Part shown: positions 1 to 10,905 of the stretch, one piece after another | Layout: the number at the start of each line of letters is the position of its first letter | Numbering within the stretch: position 1 is the stretch's first letter | Origin: Arctopsyche grandis | Lineage: Eukaryota > Arthropoda > Insecta > Trichoptera > Hydropsychidae | Reading direction: 5' to 3' | DNA: 64,000 bases | Assembly: GCF_051622035.1 (NCBI RefSeq) | Contig: NC_135364.1 | Location: 14,191,501-14,255,500 of the forward strand | Notes under the pieces: generated by a model | What the model saw: only the letters and a program-made list of their open reading frames with translations | Database searches by the model: none | Told to the model about the DNA's origin: nothing | Made by a program: the position numbers and the translations under genes

Positions 1-12
1 GAAATAAAGAGG

Positions 13-852
13 ATGATGTGTCGTCCCTTTCCAGCAGCTCTGGCTCCAGCTGTTTTTGTTGAACCTACAACTCTGCAATCGGGCGAGGTAACATTACGAG
101 AACTCTCCACACTGTCAACTGAATGTAACAATACTACAGTACATAAACAAACACCTGTCAGATGCCCGTATGACGTTATAGCGGCATCCTCTACCGTTTC
201 ACCTCCGCCTTATTCAGCTTCAACTTCACTCGCGTCTGCTTTAGCTTCAGCATCTACTCCTGGGTGTGCTACTGTTTCTGCTTCTACTGTTTCTGTTTCT
301 GCTTCTCCTCCTTCTCCTATAAAACCTGCGAAATCTTACAGTCAGGTCGCAGCGCTATCTTCTACTGCTTCACCTCTGCCATCTTCATCTTCAACTACAC
401 TTACATCAGCTTCTGCTTCAACATCTGATTATGTTCCTGTCTCTTGTGCTCCTGCTTCTGCTTCTACTGTAGATCCTTCAAATTCGTTCAGTCAGGTCGC
501 TGGGACTTCTTCCGGGAGACTGCCATACACTCGTGGATCTGGAGCACCTGATAAAACTTTACAGGTGGCCACTATTCCGAAATTGAAGAATGTACACGTT
601 TTTAATTTGGCAAATAACTGCACTTGTGATACTGTGAAACAGTTCATATTAAATAAAATTAAAAATAAAAGAATCAACGTTTCTCAGGTTGCTAAAACTG
701 ACATGTGCTCGTCATTTAAAATTAGTGTAGATACTGAAACTTTTAATATAATTATCAATCCTGAATTTTGGCCTATAGGTACTGGCATAAGAGAATGGTT
801 ATTTCTCAAAAAAATCTCTTCGAAACCGATTGCCCAAAACCGTGACCCGTAA
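13..852 (+). CDS. LINE ORF1 protein (nucleic-acid-binding, putative)
   Basis: The frame encodes 279 aa from the ATG at 13, but it is also open back to base 1, so the true start may lie upstream. The first two thirds are low-complexity Ser/Thr/Ala/Pro-rich, with two similar segments containing SYSQVA and SFSQVA. The last 90 residues look folded and resemble the C-terminal domain of insect LINE ORF1 proteins, with the pattern SSFKISV then NPEFWPIG. No CCHC zinc knuckle is visible. Such proteins coat LINE RNA in the retrotransposition particle. The 3' end overlaps the start of ORF2 by 23 bp in another frame, suggesting reinitiation or coupled translation. Confidence 0.75.
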   Translation: MMCRPFPAALAPAVFVEPTTLQSGEVTLRELSTLSTECNNTTVHKQTPVRCPYDVIAASSTVSPPPYSASTSLASALASASTPGCATVSASTVSVSASPPSPIKPAKSYSQVAALSSTASPLPSSSSTTLTSASASTSDYVPVSCAPASASTVDPSNSFSQVAGTSSGRLPYTRGSGAPDKTLQVATIPKLKNVHVFNLANNCTCDTVKQFILNKIKNKRINVSQVAKTDMCSSFKISVDTETFNIIINPEFWPIGTGIREWLFLKKISSKPIAQNRDP

Positions 853-3673
853 CATTAAACTTTATTATCAAAATGTGCGGGGTTTAAATACAAAACTCAA
901 GGAATTCTACAACAACGCCGCTTCTAGATCTATTGACGTCCTTGCTATTACTGAAACATGGCTAAACTCATCTGTACATGATGCCGAAGTACTTGACAGC
1001 AGTTTCAATATATATCGCCATGATAGATCTGCCAGAGGTGGTGGTGTTCTTCTAGCAGTTAAAAATACAAATATTATTTCGGTTGAAAGACTTAGTCATC
1101 TTGAGGACATTCATGAATGTGTATGGCTAAAACTAAGATTTGTTAACATTCCTTTTTTTATATACATATGTACTATTTATTTTCCACCAAGATCTCCACC
1201 AAATATTTATAAGCGATTTTTTGATTTAATTATATCTAATTATTCACATTTTAGTAATGGTCGCATTTTTATATCTGGAGATTTTAATCTGAATTCTTCT
1301 AACTGTTTTCCTGATGACCTTAATTTTTTTATATCTTTATTCAACTTAAAACAAATTAATACTATTCGAAACTATTTTAATAATTCCATGTTGGATTTTC
1401 TATTAACAAATTTAGATTGTCAGAATATTATTATTTCAAATTCAGTTGATTCCTTGGTTCCTGAAGACAGCTATCATCCTGCTCTTGATATTCATTTAAA
1501 ATTAACTATAACTTATTCCTCACTTCGTTTAATAAATAACTGTCTTAATACCTCTGTCCTAAATGGATGGTTATTTACAAATGTTGATTTCAAATATTTA
1601 AATGATATTCTTTGTAATTGTCAATGGGAGCGAGTTTATGAGTGCAAAGATGTTAATTTGGCCCTCTCTAATTTCTATGACATTATATATTCTATTTTTA
1701 ATGATTGTTTTCGGTTGAAAGGATTAGTGACGAGTAAAAGGATTTATCCGCCTTGGTTTACTAAAGAAATTATTAATCTCTTAAAAAGTAAATATCAAAC
1801 ACATAAACTCTGGAAGAAATCGAGCAATCCTCTTATCTTAAATAATTTCCGTATTTTACGTACGGAAATTAAGAAATTAATTAATAATGCATATAATGTT
1901 TATGTAGCTGATTGTGAAAGTTCCATAGTTAAAAACCCTAAGAAATTCTGGAACTTCATCAATTCTAAACGTGTAAATCGTGTAAAGTCGACCATTATGT
2001 ACAATGATTCTGGATTGTTAGAGGGTGATCAAAACATTGCTAATGGATTTGCCGACTTTTTTAAATCAGTTTTCAATAATCCTACTGATTCCATGGAACC
2101 TACCAATGACTCGGAATTTACTTTCCCCACTTTAGCGATTAATCATCTTGACTCTTCCGATCTGAAATATGGCTTTCTAAAGTTAAAAAATATTTATTCT
2201 TCCGGTCCTGACTCCATCCCTAATTACATCCTAAAAGGATGTGAGGTTAGTCTCTTAGAACCTTTAAAATTCATTTTTAATTTAATTCTAAGGAACTCTT
2301 CATTCCCCAATTTATGGAAATGCTCTAAAGTAACTCCTATTCATAAGAAGGACGATAAATCTTGTGTAAGGAACTACAGACCAATAACTATCTTGTCAGC
2401 GCCAGCCAAAATGTTTGAGGTAATATTACACAGATACATTTTTAATCACTTTCAAAGTATGCTCATTGATCAGCAGCATGGCTTTCGTCCGGCCAGATCA
2501 GCTATTACCAACTTGTTATGTTTCTCTAATGACATAACCAGCACTTTGGATTGTAATAATCAAATGGATGTAATATATACTGATTTTGAGAAGGCGTTTG
2601 ATAAAGTTGATCATAAAATTTTGGTTAGTAAATTAAGTTTTATTGGATTTACTTATAATCTTGTTGGTCTTTTTATTTCTTATTTACAGGATCGACGTCA
2701 ATTCGTTAAGTTTGGGAGTTGCTTTTCTTATGAGTATGTTGCCACTTCTGGGATTCCCCAAGGATCAAATCTTGGCCCTTTATTATTCCTAATATTTATC
2801 AACGATATTCAATCTTCTATTCACCATTCTAAATTTTTATTATATGCGGATGACTTAAAAATCTATAAGAGAATAATTGATTTACCTGACGCTCTTTATT
2901 TGCAAGAGGATTTGAATTCTATTTATGAATGGGCTAATGTTAATAAACTTCCCTTCAATATCCTAAAGTGTCGGGTCATTTCTTACTCTCGTTCTCGTTC
3001 TCCTATTAAATATCCGTATAAATTTCATGATTCTCTTCTTCAGAGAGAATTATTTATATCTGATCTGGGAATAGTCTTCGAAAATAGTTGGAGTTTCAAC
3101 ATTCACATTGAGAATATCTGTGATAGGGCAACAAAAATCCTTGGATTCGTAATCCGTAATTCGTCTGAACTAGGGCTCACTGCCATTCGTCTCTTATATT
3201 GTACATTAGTTCGCAGTGTGCTCGAGTTTGGCTCCATTATATGGTCTCCCTATCAACTTCGTTACTCTCTAATGTTGGAACGAGTCCAAAGGAAATTCCT
3301 TAGATTTTTATATCTGAAAACATTTGGATTTTATCCATATCTGTTCCCTAGTGCCTTTGTCTTGGGATCTTTGGGTTTCAACTCCCTGGCAAAGAGAAGA
3401 GATTTATTTCTTGGGAAACATTTCGTAAAATTACTTAGAGGAGAGATTCACAATCCCACTATCCTGGAGAAACTAAAATTCTGGGCCCCGGAAAATCGTA
3501 GAGTTTTAAGAAAACATGATATATTTTTACCAATTAGGGCTAAATCAAACGTGCTCATGAACTCCCCCCTCTCGAGAGCTGTTCGACTCCTTAACTTACT
3601 GGCACAATACTTGGACCTATTCGATGCCAGTTATGTTGAGTTGGTGGAACACATCCTAAATAGCACGATATAA
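830..3673 (+). CDS. LINE ORF2: endonuclease-reverse transcriptase
   Basis: This 947-aa protein nicks target DNA and reverse-transcribes the element's RNA from the nick. The N-terminal endonuclease shows YYQNVRGL near residue 13, ITETW near 40 and GDFN at 150-153. The usual SDH motif reads DSYHP, with His at 216. The reverse transcriptase shows RNYRPI, TDFEKAFD (Asp 585, motif A), SGIPQGSNLGP (from about 640, motif B) and YADD at 672-675 (motif C). A C-terminal region of about 200 aa follows, with SVLEFGSIIW and a Leu/Lys/Arg-rich stretch typical of CR1/Jockey-group elements. There are no internal stops. The start overlaps ORF1; another start a few codons downstream cannot be excluded. Confidence 0.93.
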   Translation: MPKTVTRNIKLYYQNVRGLNTKLKEFYNNAASRSIDVLAITETWLNSSVHDAEVLDSSFNIYRHDRSARGGGVLLAVKNTNIISVERLSHLEDIHECVWLKLRFVNIPFFIYICTIYFPPRSPPNIYKRFFDLIISNYSHFSNGRIFISGDFNLNSSNCFPDDLNFFISLFNLKQINTIRNYFNNSMLDFLLTNLDCQNIIISNSVDSLVPEDSYHPALDIHLKLTITYSSLRLINNCLNTSVLNGWLFTNVDFKYLNDILCNCQWERVYECKDVNLALSNFYDIIYSIFNDCFRLKGLVTSKRIYPPWFTKEIINLLKSKYQTHKLWKKSSNPLILNNFRILRTEIKKLINNAYNVYVADCESSIVKNPKKFWNFINSKRVNRVKSTIMYNDSGLLEGDQNIANGFADFFKSVFNNPTDSMEPTNDSEFTFPTLAINHLDSSDLKYGFLKLKNIYSSGPDSIPNYILKGCEVSLLEPLKFIFNLILRNSSFPNLWKCSKVTPIHKKDDKSCVRNYRPITILSAPAKMFEVILHRYIFNHFQSMLIDQQHGFRPARSAITNLLCFSNDITSTLDCNNQMDVIYTDFEKAFDKVDHKILVSKLSFIGFTYNLVGLFISYLQDRRQFVKFGSCFSYEYVATSGIPQGSNLGPLLFLIFINDIQSSIHHSKFLLYADDLKIYKRIIDLPDALYLQEDLNSIYEWANVNKLPFNILKCRVISYSRSRSPIKYPYKFHDSLLQRELFISDLGIVFENSWSFNIHIENICDRATKILGFVIRNSSELGLTAIRLLYCTLVRSVLEFGSIIWSPYQLRYSLMLERVQRKFLRFLYLKTFGFYPYLFPSAFVLGSLGFNSLAKRRDLFLGKHFVKLLRGEIHNPTILEKLKFWAPENRRVLRKHDIFLPIRAKSNVLMNSPLSRAVRLLNLLAQYLDLFDASYVELVEHILNSTI

Positions 3674-3939
3674 ATTTTTCAATCTTATTTCTTTGTTTTT
3701 ATTTTGTGTACATATTTTTTACTTGATTTTTATTATTTTTTTATGATGTTTTTGTTTATTTATGATTTTTATTATTTTCTTATGTTTTTTTTTTTTTTAT
3801 TTATGATTTTTATTATTTTTTTTTATGATGTTTTTTTTGTAATTTTTATGATTTTTATTATTTGTATTAAAATCACATTGACGCTTTGGGGCAACCTGTC
3901 AAGTCTCTGTGGTATTGATTTTTTAAAATAAAATAAAAT

Positions 3940-3943
<4 letters not shown>
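3674..3943 (+). repeat. LINE 3' UTR: T-rich tandem repeat, stem-loop and AAAAT tail
   Basis: After the ORF2 stop comes a T-rich tandem array (about 3715-3865) of variants of TTTTTATTATTTTTTATGATG-like units. A stem-loop follows at 3873-3882 / 3903-3912 with a 20-nt loop, then (AAAAT)n at about 3924-3943. The loop begins GCTTTGGGG and contains ACCTGT, closely matching the loop at the 3' end of the SINEs in this window. A 75-codon frame through the array is only low-complexity Phe/Tyr/Ile and is not a gene. Confidence 0.75.
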
Positions 3944-3974
<31 letters not shown>

Positions 3975-5189
3975 TTTATTTGAGTAAGTCAGGGATAGCC
4001 CTGGTGTTGATTATCATCCGAATATCCCGCACGCACAACACTTTTTATCCACATTTATTAGGGTGTACGCACAATACCTGGATAAAAATCGATTAACAAC
4101 AGTTGACAATGAAAGCTTATTTCGAATTGAAAAAAAGCACTGTTGTACTTTTGAAATGATGACGTGTATCTCCTAGGTGGATGCAGAAAGTGGTGAGGCC
4201 GCATATACATAGAAGCACTTGACTCTGTTCTGGGTGTACGAGTGGGTGGGTGGATGGGTGGGAGACGAGGCGTGTCTGCACCCCTTTACTTCTTCTTTAC
4301 ATTCTTGTTGTCAAAGAAAAGTGCATTATTGCGATTGCGACTCATGTGTTTTGTTCGTTGCATTGCCGGTGCATTATGAGGATTGTCTTTTGCCATCCGT
4401 GCATTTTCCGCTGGCGTACAACCGCCGTGGAACTTTTCTTTCTACTGCTGTATGTACTTTTCTGCATGCATCTTAGCCTCTTTCTCCCTCTTTATCCTCC
4501 TGTTCTTGATTGTTGTCAGTTTTGCTGTGAGACAAATCCTCAATACACTTGTTCTTTACGTGCAGGAAAAAAAAAACAGTATTTATAGCGACAAAAGTAT
4601 TTTGTGCTCATTTTTAAACTGAATGTCGCGAGAAAAATGACAACGTAACATTTCGATTTTACGTTTTTACGTTTTTTATCAGTTTGTAAGTTAAAAAGTC
4701 TTTGAGAAATGAGTGTAACGATTTTTTGATTTGCTAGACTTATTTTGTGTACCTTGAAAATTATTTTGAGATAATATAGTTAATGTGCATATTATATGTA
4801 TTTATTAAATTCTGGACAATGTTTAGTTTACCTATCTATAATATGGCATAATGATTTTTATACATATATTATTTATATGTATTTTATTCAATCATGCATA
4901 TTCGTCTTCCCAGATTTCTCCAATGCGACGAGTGTGCTGTACAGATTAAAAATTATTAATAATTCTGTGTATAAGGTATATAATTATTAATTATATTTTT
5001 ACATTAAACACGACATATATGGTCAAATACTGTACAGAAGTATTTTACAATGCAAATACAAACGACGATTAGCATCCATTTAGACGTAAATGGATAAATT
5101 AGTAGTATTTTATACATATCGGTGAAAATCGAAATGCTGAATAATTCGTTTATCGAAATGATGAATATTTTTTTTGCGAGAGAGTTGAA
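3944..5189. other. Intergenic, no gene seen
   Basis: An (AT)n microsatellite at 3944-3970 abuts the LINE tail. The rest is unique-looking DNA with only short spurious frames. Confidence 0.6.
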
Positions 5190-5268
5190 TCCATTTCAAA
5201 GATCAGATAAAATTGGCAAATTCTGATAGAAAACGATCGACCTTAGTCACATATCCAAGACTGGATAG
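5190..5268 (-). repeat. SINE fragment
   Basis: Read on the minus strand, this matches the central SINE body (CAGAGTTTGCCAATTT-like block, then GAAATCAGA). It is an old fragment with no head or tail. Confidence 0.6.
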
Positions 5269-6402
5269 AACCCGAAACCACACAATTGAAAACATTACAA
5301 TATTTTGGAAACGGGAATTTGGTATAGATTATTTAAGTAAAAAAATATCAGCATTGAGTTGTGATGATTTAAATTTTTGTGTATGTGTATGTTAAACTAA
5401 TAGGAAACTTAATTAAAATATAAATGAGAGTGATTTTTAAGTTATGTATGTTCATCTATTTGTTGAGTTTGAACGAATAATTGATTTTATTTTACTATTC
5501 ATATTTAAACATGAAGCTTTGACCTTCAGAAATATGGAAAACGTTCTACAAACATTTTTATTTTTATTCTATGAATTTTTTCTCATTCTTTAAGAGCTTG
5601 AGCAATTTTCATTTATTGAATTTCTTAGTTCAAATGTATAATATTTAGACTATATTCTTTTACGTATCATTCAAAGAATTATAAAATTATATCGAATTTG
5701 AATCATAATTCACAGCAATACATTTATATACAAATAAATTATAAAATCATTGCTATACATCATTTCTGTATGGAATAACAATGATATAATGTACATATAA
5801 TATGTAAATAGAAGGTGGGAGAGAAGGACCTCATCAACAGCCTGTCGTCGGTTTGCTTTAATTCCCTCGGCAGCTCAGTTTCACGGTTCACTGTATTTAC
5901 AGATCGTTTCACCAGTTTATTTTCCCTCCGTAAAACCACACCGAGTAGCACTACGCTAAAAAATCGCATCTGTTATAAAACATCCAAATGGTGCAGGGTA
6001 TAAAAAAAATCTATCGACTTGTCATATATCCCATGTGTGTGACCTATGCATAGGTGTATGAAGAGGACGTTTGAGGGCTCGCTTTTCTGCATAAATATCT
6101 CATTTGCAGGCGGCACCCTCCTCTCTAGGGGTGTGTGTGTGTGTTTTTTTTCGTTCTCTCGCCATTTTTGCTCGTAGTTTGTCGCGGTGGAACACGTGCT
6201 ACAAGCCCCTTTTGATTTTCATCCCCTAACACTGGTCCACGTGGTTAAGAACGTGCAACGGCCGACTTTTCCCCATTGTATGTATAGGAATAGCTAATTT
6301 TATGCAGTTGCCGACAAATTTTTTTGGGATATTTTACATGTATATATACTTTGAATGTTTGTTTCTGTCATTTTAATAAGACTTTTTACTTTTTAGTGTG
6401 AT
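5269..6402. other. Intergenic, no gene seen
   Basis: AT-rich DNA with a short (GT)n run near 6131-6143. No convincing coding signal. Confidence 0.6.
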
Positions 6403-6450
6403 GTAATGCTTTCAATTGTATGGTCACGGGTTCTATCCCATATCCATAGG
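6403..6450 (+). repeat. SINE head fragment (type B), probably interrupted
   Basis: CAATTG, then a GGTCACGGGTTCTATCCC box-B-like segment. It matches the head of the type B SINE at 50820. The body of that SINE type resumes at about 6885, after an intervening type A SINE, so this looks like one SINE split by another. Confidence 0.5.
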
Positions 6451-6880
6451 CATCAGTATGGCTCGGTGGTTGCGTTTATGTTTAGCACCGAGAGGTTATC
6501 GGGTGGGATTTCGTGCTAATATTTAATACTGCTGGTCAGATTTGAATATTTGAGATCCAAGTAGATCGTTTCTTATCAGAGTTTGCCAATTTATCTGATT
6601 TCATTGTTGAAACGGTTCCTCCATCAAATTGGTAAAAACCACCCTACCCGCTTTGTCACAAATATTTGAATTTGATATATGCTAAATCAATAGATTTAAG
6701 TCTAAATCCATAGATGTCTCTATGGATTAATTAATTGTTAATTTTTTGTTCTACAGCTTCTCCAAATACAGCGATTTATGTAATAAAAATGTTTATAATT
6801 AATTAATTAGGAAGGCCCATTGGGGTCTACCTATAAGGCTTTCCTGGTATATATCTATGCAAAATAAAATAAGATAAAAT
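6451..6880 (+). repeat. tRNA-derived SINE (type A)
   Basis: The copy has a tRNA-like head (TGGCTCGGTGG box A-like; GGTGGGATTTCG near box B), the conserved body TCAGAGTTTGCCAATTT and GTTGAAACGGTTCC, and a 3' stem-loop with GGAAGGC / GCTTTCC arms. It ends in an AAATAAAATAAG-type tail. Divergence from the 43120 copy suggests an older subfamily. Confidence 0.75.
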
Positions 6881-7130
6881 ATGCTGCTTGCCAGAATTTG
6901 AATATTTTACTCTATTTAGATCGTTTCCCATCAGAGTTTGACAATTTTTCTAATTTCATTGAAACGGTTCCAACAAATTGGCAATCCCGTCCTATCCCTT
7001 TCGAAAAAATTCAAATTATTCAACATCTAGATTTTTGCTGCAAAAATTTGTTCATAGGTGTATCTGTGACAGTTTTGACCATAGACGTCATGTATAATAA
7101 ATGAGTGTATACCGGTTTAAATAATTAATA
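6881..7130 (+). repeat. SINE body (type B)
   Basis: Contains TCAGAGTTTGACAATTT, AACGGTTCC and TTGGCAATCCCGTCCTA, then the type-B-specific 3' part (CATAGACGTC, GAGTGTATACC) and a TAATAAAT tail. It matches 50885-51178. Confidence 0.65.
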
Positions 7131-9240
7131 AATGATTCTTAATCTGTATAGCACAGCACACTGGTCGAGTTTAACTAGTGTGCATGATTAATTGAATAAT
7201 AAAAAAAATATTGAAAGCTTGAGCTCCATAAAGTTTTCAATACATAGGTATGTATTATACTTACATACATACATACATACCTATACACACTCGAGATTAT
7301 AATACAGATTCTTATATGCACTTTTGATTATTGTTTACTGAAATTGGATGTTGAACGTAAGAAAAGTTGTTCAGGTGGTTTTTTGTAATTAAATAAAATT
7401 TAAAATTTTTATATATACCTATGCATTAAAAACGTTTCACGAGAGTACATTTACGTGGGAAGTGTCACGTGCTCAAATTTGTTTTTCAATTCATTGAAGC
7501 GATGAGAATATTGAAAAGAAATGTAATCTTGTTCGCCTGATATATGTACATACATATGTATGTATGCATGTTTGTGTTAAACACACGGGCGTGGATTTAA
7601 TCCCTCAGGAAAATTTACAGAGGTGTCAATCGTAATTTCAATGATTTTCACATACGTACATATGTGTTTGTACATTTGTAGTAAAAAACATATATTTTAT
7701 TAACGTGCTGTACGGTCAAAGTGGAAAATACGAAAAAATAACACCACTTGTTTTCTAGATTAATTAAATGCAATAAATGAAAATGATAAAATGAAAATAA
7801 GGACCATTTCTTTGAATTGATTTATTTAAAACAAAATTATTTTTTTTTGCGAAACGTTTTATTTAAAACTGGTTCGCTTCGGAAGAGCGACGACAGCGAC
7901 GTTTGCATAAACGGGCGTCGACAATGAGGGAAATTCGCCATCTGTTAATTATTATTTTAGACGGCATTTTCCGAACTCAGAGAGACCGCGGTGACGTCAC
8001 AACTTTGCCAACTTTTCCAATTTGAAATCACGAATCGTTCGATACAAAGCGCAGCGTCACTTTGCAAATTAACCGTAGATACCGGGGAGAACCGGGTGGG
8101 CTGAAACGAGAACTAATCCGCTTTAGAGACTCGACGCTCGCGTAATTGGAAAATTTTATTTTCACCCAAACAAATCGACGCCTAAAATATATGTGTACAC
8201 ATTGTACATATATATAGTCTATCTAAAATGCAAATTTTCAATTCTGTTAATGGTTTGAGTAGACGTAAATCGGATTTGATTCGAACGGAGCGTTCATTCG
8301 TATCGGATGAGTTTTGATTTTGGTGGTGCTCGATGATTCGGCACTTTCAGGCGGAAGGAGCGTGTTTTAGTCATCTAAAAGTTTTATTAATGTATCTCTG
8401 GAAGTCTCTACCGGATGTTTGGCCAATTAAAAGCATGTCGGGTAGCAGCAGTGGCGTGTACAGTTTTCTCGGCAACTTTTAATGGAGTCAGCCGCAAGTG
8501 TCTGTACGCTCCAAAAAAACTAAAAAATAAGAAGTTGAAATAAAAATCTAGAAGAAGTGAAGCATTTGCTGCTAACAAGCAGCGCTATACTCCAGCGAGA
8601 GCTTGCACTCAAGTTTGTAGTGTAGATAGAATTAAAAATGCAATTGATATAGCTAGAAGTGTGAGTTTGAATGTGCGATGGTGTGAAAACGGGTTGGACA
8701 CGTTTTTTCGATATATAATATACAGTGTTCGCGTTTTAAATACGAACTGCCGTCGGGTGAAACGTGCGATTTGCTCGTTTTATTTCGAAGCGTGGTAAAA
8801 ATGGGGTGGGTGGGAAAAGGGGGAGGAAAAACAAACAATTTTGCGTTTGTTCAGGAACGAATCGTGCATAAAGCATTGGCCGACACAACTTTTCCGGGAC
8901 AAAAGGCGCATCCAGAACGGACACCGAGAAAAACGTGTCGTACTGCGCGACAAAGGTATTTAGAAAATACCCCGGCTTAAAATGAGGAAATCAAACGATA
9001 AAATAAAATTAAAATAGAATCGGAATTATTTGCGTTACCTCTTAAATCTTGGCTTTTTAAATTTAATTATAAATAATGTTCCCGCACGTTCTATTTCGAT
9101 AAATTTGTATTAGACTTTCGAACGAAAATTGCAAGCGGCTATTTTATTATTTAATTTATTGTATCATAAAAAAGATATTTTACGCTTTAAGAACTTTATT
9201 CTCTACTATGATTTATTTGACAATGATAATTTTCATTTTT
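7131..9240. other. Intergenic, no gene seen
   Basis: A CATA-type microsatellite at 7262-7282, ACATATGTA palindromes, and a moderately GC-rich patch at 7870-8110. I see no exon I can support; short frames near 8650-8980 lack any recognisable feature. Confidence 0.55.
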
Positions 9241-9299
9241 AAAATGGATAATTTAAAATTTTAAGGTAATCAGGAATTTTGCATATGTACATATGTATG

Positions 9300-9487
9300 T
9301 TTGTATGTACATACATACAAACATAGTCAGGGCTAACAAGAGGGGGAGGGGGGGGGGTACAGAGTATGCATATAACCTGGGCCCGGGATCCAGAAGTGCC
9401 CGGTCGATTGATAGCATTTTAATTAATTTATTTATACATATAAAGTTCACTTTTTATCGAGTGCACAAGTTTGTGCACCCAGGCTAG
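9300..9487 (+). mobile_element. Helitron-like 3' end (5' end not resolved)
   Basis: A hairpin at 9461-9478 (GTGCACAA / TTGTGCAC, 2-nt loop) is followed after 5 nt by CTAG at 9484-9487 and then T. This is the Helitron 3'-end layout: hairpin, CTRR, host T. A G-run lies inside at about 9341-9357. The start given is approximate because no TC 5' end was identified. Confidence 0.4.
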
Positions 9488-10014
9488 TAGTTAGTATATA
9501 ATATTATAAGTTTCAAAATATCACTCTAATTTGAATTTGTAAATGAAAATATTGTATATAAAATTATATCAAATATATTTTTTTGTTAATTATAATCGAT
9601 TTTTATTTAAATACGCACACCTTTCCAAACACCATACATATTTCATAAATATTTTTACTAGGTTTGGTCTAATTTTTTCTCTGGGAGTCTACTGCTACAA
9701 AATTGCACCAGGACAGGATTTTCTCTCGGCGGCCATGTACATAGTGAGTACATTTGAATGGTCCTTTTTTAGAAAAATTTTGGTTTTTCAATTAGCACAC
9801 ATATTTTTGAGAATGTTTCATAGTTAAAAAAATAAAATGGTATATTATTTTTTTAATAACATTTATTAATAAGAATTGTTTTTGAAATTTTTTATAGAAA
9901 AAAATGTAAGAAGTTTATTAGTATATTTATTATAGTTAAAAAATATATTTCCACCATTATGATATGGTATTAAAATTTATAGATTAAAAATTTTAAAATC
10001 ATATTGAAATATTG
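9488..10014. other. Intergenic, no gene seen
   Basis: AT-rich. A 94-codon frame (9543-9827) encodes only aromatic/hydrophobic low-complexity residues and is not supported as a gene. Confidence 0.55.
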
Positions 10015-10145
10015 AGTAGGATGGTTTTGCCAATTTGATCAGGAACCGTTTCAACAATGAAATCAGATAAATTGACAAACTCTAATAGGAAACAATTGAC
10101 TTGGATTCACAAATATCCAAGTTTGACCAGCAACACGACAGAAAC
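10015..10145 (-). repeat. SINE fragment
   Basis: The minus strand carries CTGGTCAAACTTGGATAT, the TTTGTCAATTT body block and GTTGAAACGGTTCC. Head and tail are missing. Confidence 0.7.
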
Positions 10146-10257
10146 ACGCGGAATAAATTCTCAAATTTTTTTATTTTTTATTTTAACTAACATCAGTCTT
10201 CGATTTATATTAGTTGGTTTGTTTGGTGTTTGATCGTGTGGATAATATCTTATAAAA

Positions 10258-10905
10258 TATATATGTAGTACTGGTACCAATACAAATCCCTGTGGTAATC
10301 CGGCTTTGATCTCGTGAAATTTAGAGTAGTCCTCCTGGTGTTTTACTCTGAAAATTATATTTTTATTTTATTTTATTTTAAGTACGATTTGATGATAGCA
10401 TAAAACGTGTGTGGTTTTTCTTGAGCTTATATTTCAATTTTTATGCCAAACCTTGTCGAACGCTTGTTGGATGTCTAAGAAGACTGCAAAGCAATATTCT
10501 TTGTTTCCTAGAGATTATCTGATTTTGTGAGGCGTTCTGTGAATTTTTTCCATGGTCGAGTGCTTAGTACGGAATCCGAACTGATGGTCAGGAGTAATTT
10601 TTTTTCCTCCAGTACTGGTGTGAGACGAGTTAAAAGGATCTTTTCAAAAAGTTTAGAACTGCACGGCAGGATACTTATGGGTCTGTAGGAAGATACTTCG
10701 TTGGCTGGTTGTCCAGGTTTTAGCAGTAGAATTATTTGGCATATTTTCCATATGCAAGGGAAATGAGCTGTTCTTATTATGTCGTTGAATAGAATTGTTA
10801 AGAAGACAATTGCTTTTTATGGAAGTTCATTAAAGATTTTGAACGTTATTAGATCGTATCCTGGAGTATTTTTTGGTTGTAGTGATTTCGCTCATACTGA
10901 CTGAT
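10258..10905 (-). pseudogene. Dead Jockey-clade reverse transcriptase fragment
   Basis: Read on the minus strand with frame shifts, this gives the ordered RT landmarks of Jockey-clade LINEs: PGYDLITFKIFNELP, LLKPGQPANEVSSYRPIS, SKLFEKILLTRL, FLDI-AFDKVWH, then YSKFHEIKAGLPQG. The segment covers RT motifs 0 to B and stops before the YADD core. It has several frame breaks and an A/T-rich insertion near 10362-10382. This is a different clade from the LINE at 1-3943, because Jockey-specific spacing and residues are present. Confidence 0.8.

Larger units (their letters stand above)
1..3943 (+). mobile_element. Non-LTR retrotransposon (LINE, Jockey/CR1-like), 5' end outside window
   Basis: This is a two-ORF LINE: ORF1 (13-852), ORF2 with endonuclease and reverse transcriptase (830-3673), a T-rich 3' UTR, a 3' stem-loop (3873-3912) and an AAAAT tail ending about 3943, followed by an AT microsatellite. 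The 5' UTR and left target-site duplication lie outside the window, so no duplication can be checked. Both ORFs are uninterrupted, which suggests a young copy. The endonuclease is of the apurinic type and the RT has the YADD core, placing it in the Jockey/CR1/I group rather than RTE. The exact clade needs a tree. Confidence 0.9.

Noticed and set aside
3704..3931. 75-codon frame after LINE ORF2
   Set aside because: Pure Phe/Tyr/Ile low complexity translated from the T-rich 3' UTR array.
7554..7567. ACATATGTATGTATGT-type palindromes here and at many other places, considered as regulatory sites
   Set aside because: Ubiquitous simple repeats through the window; no reason to assign function.
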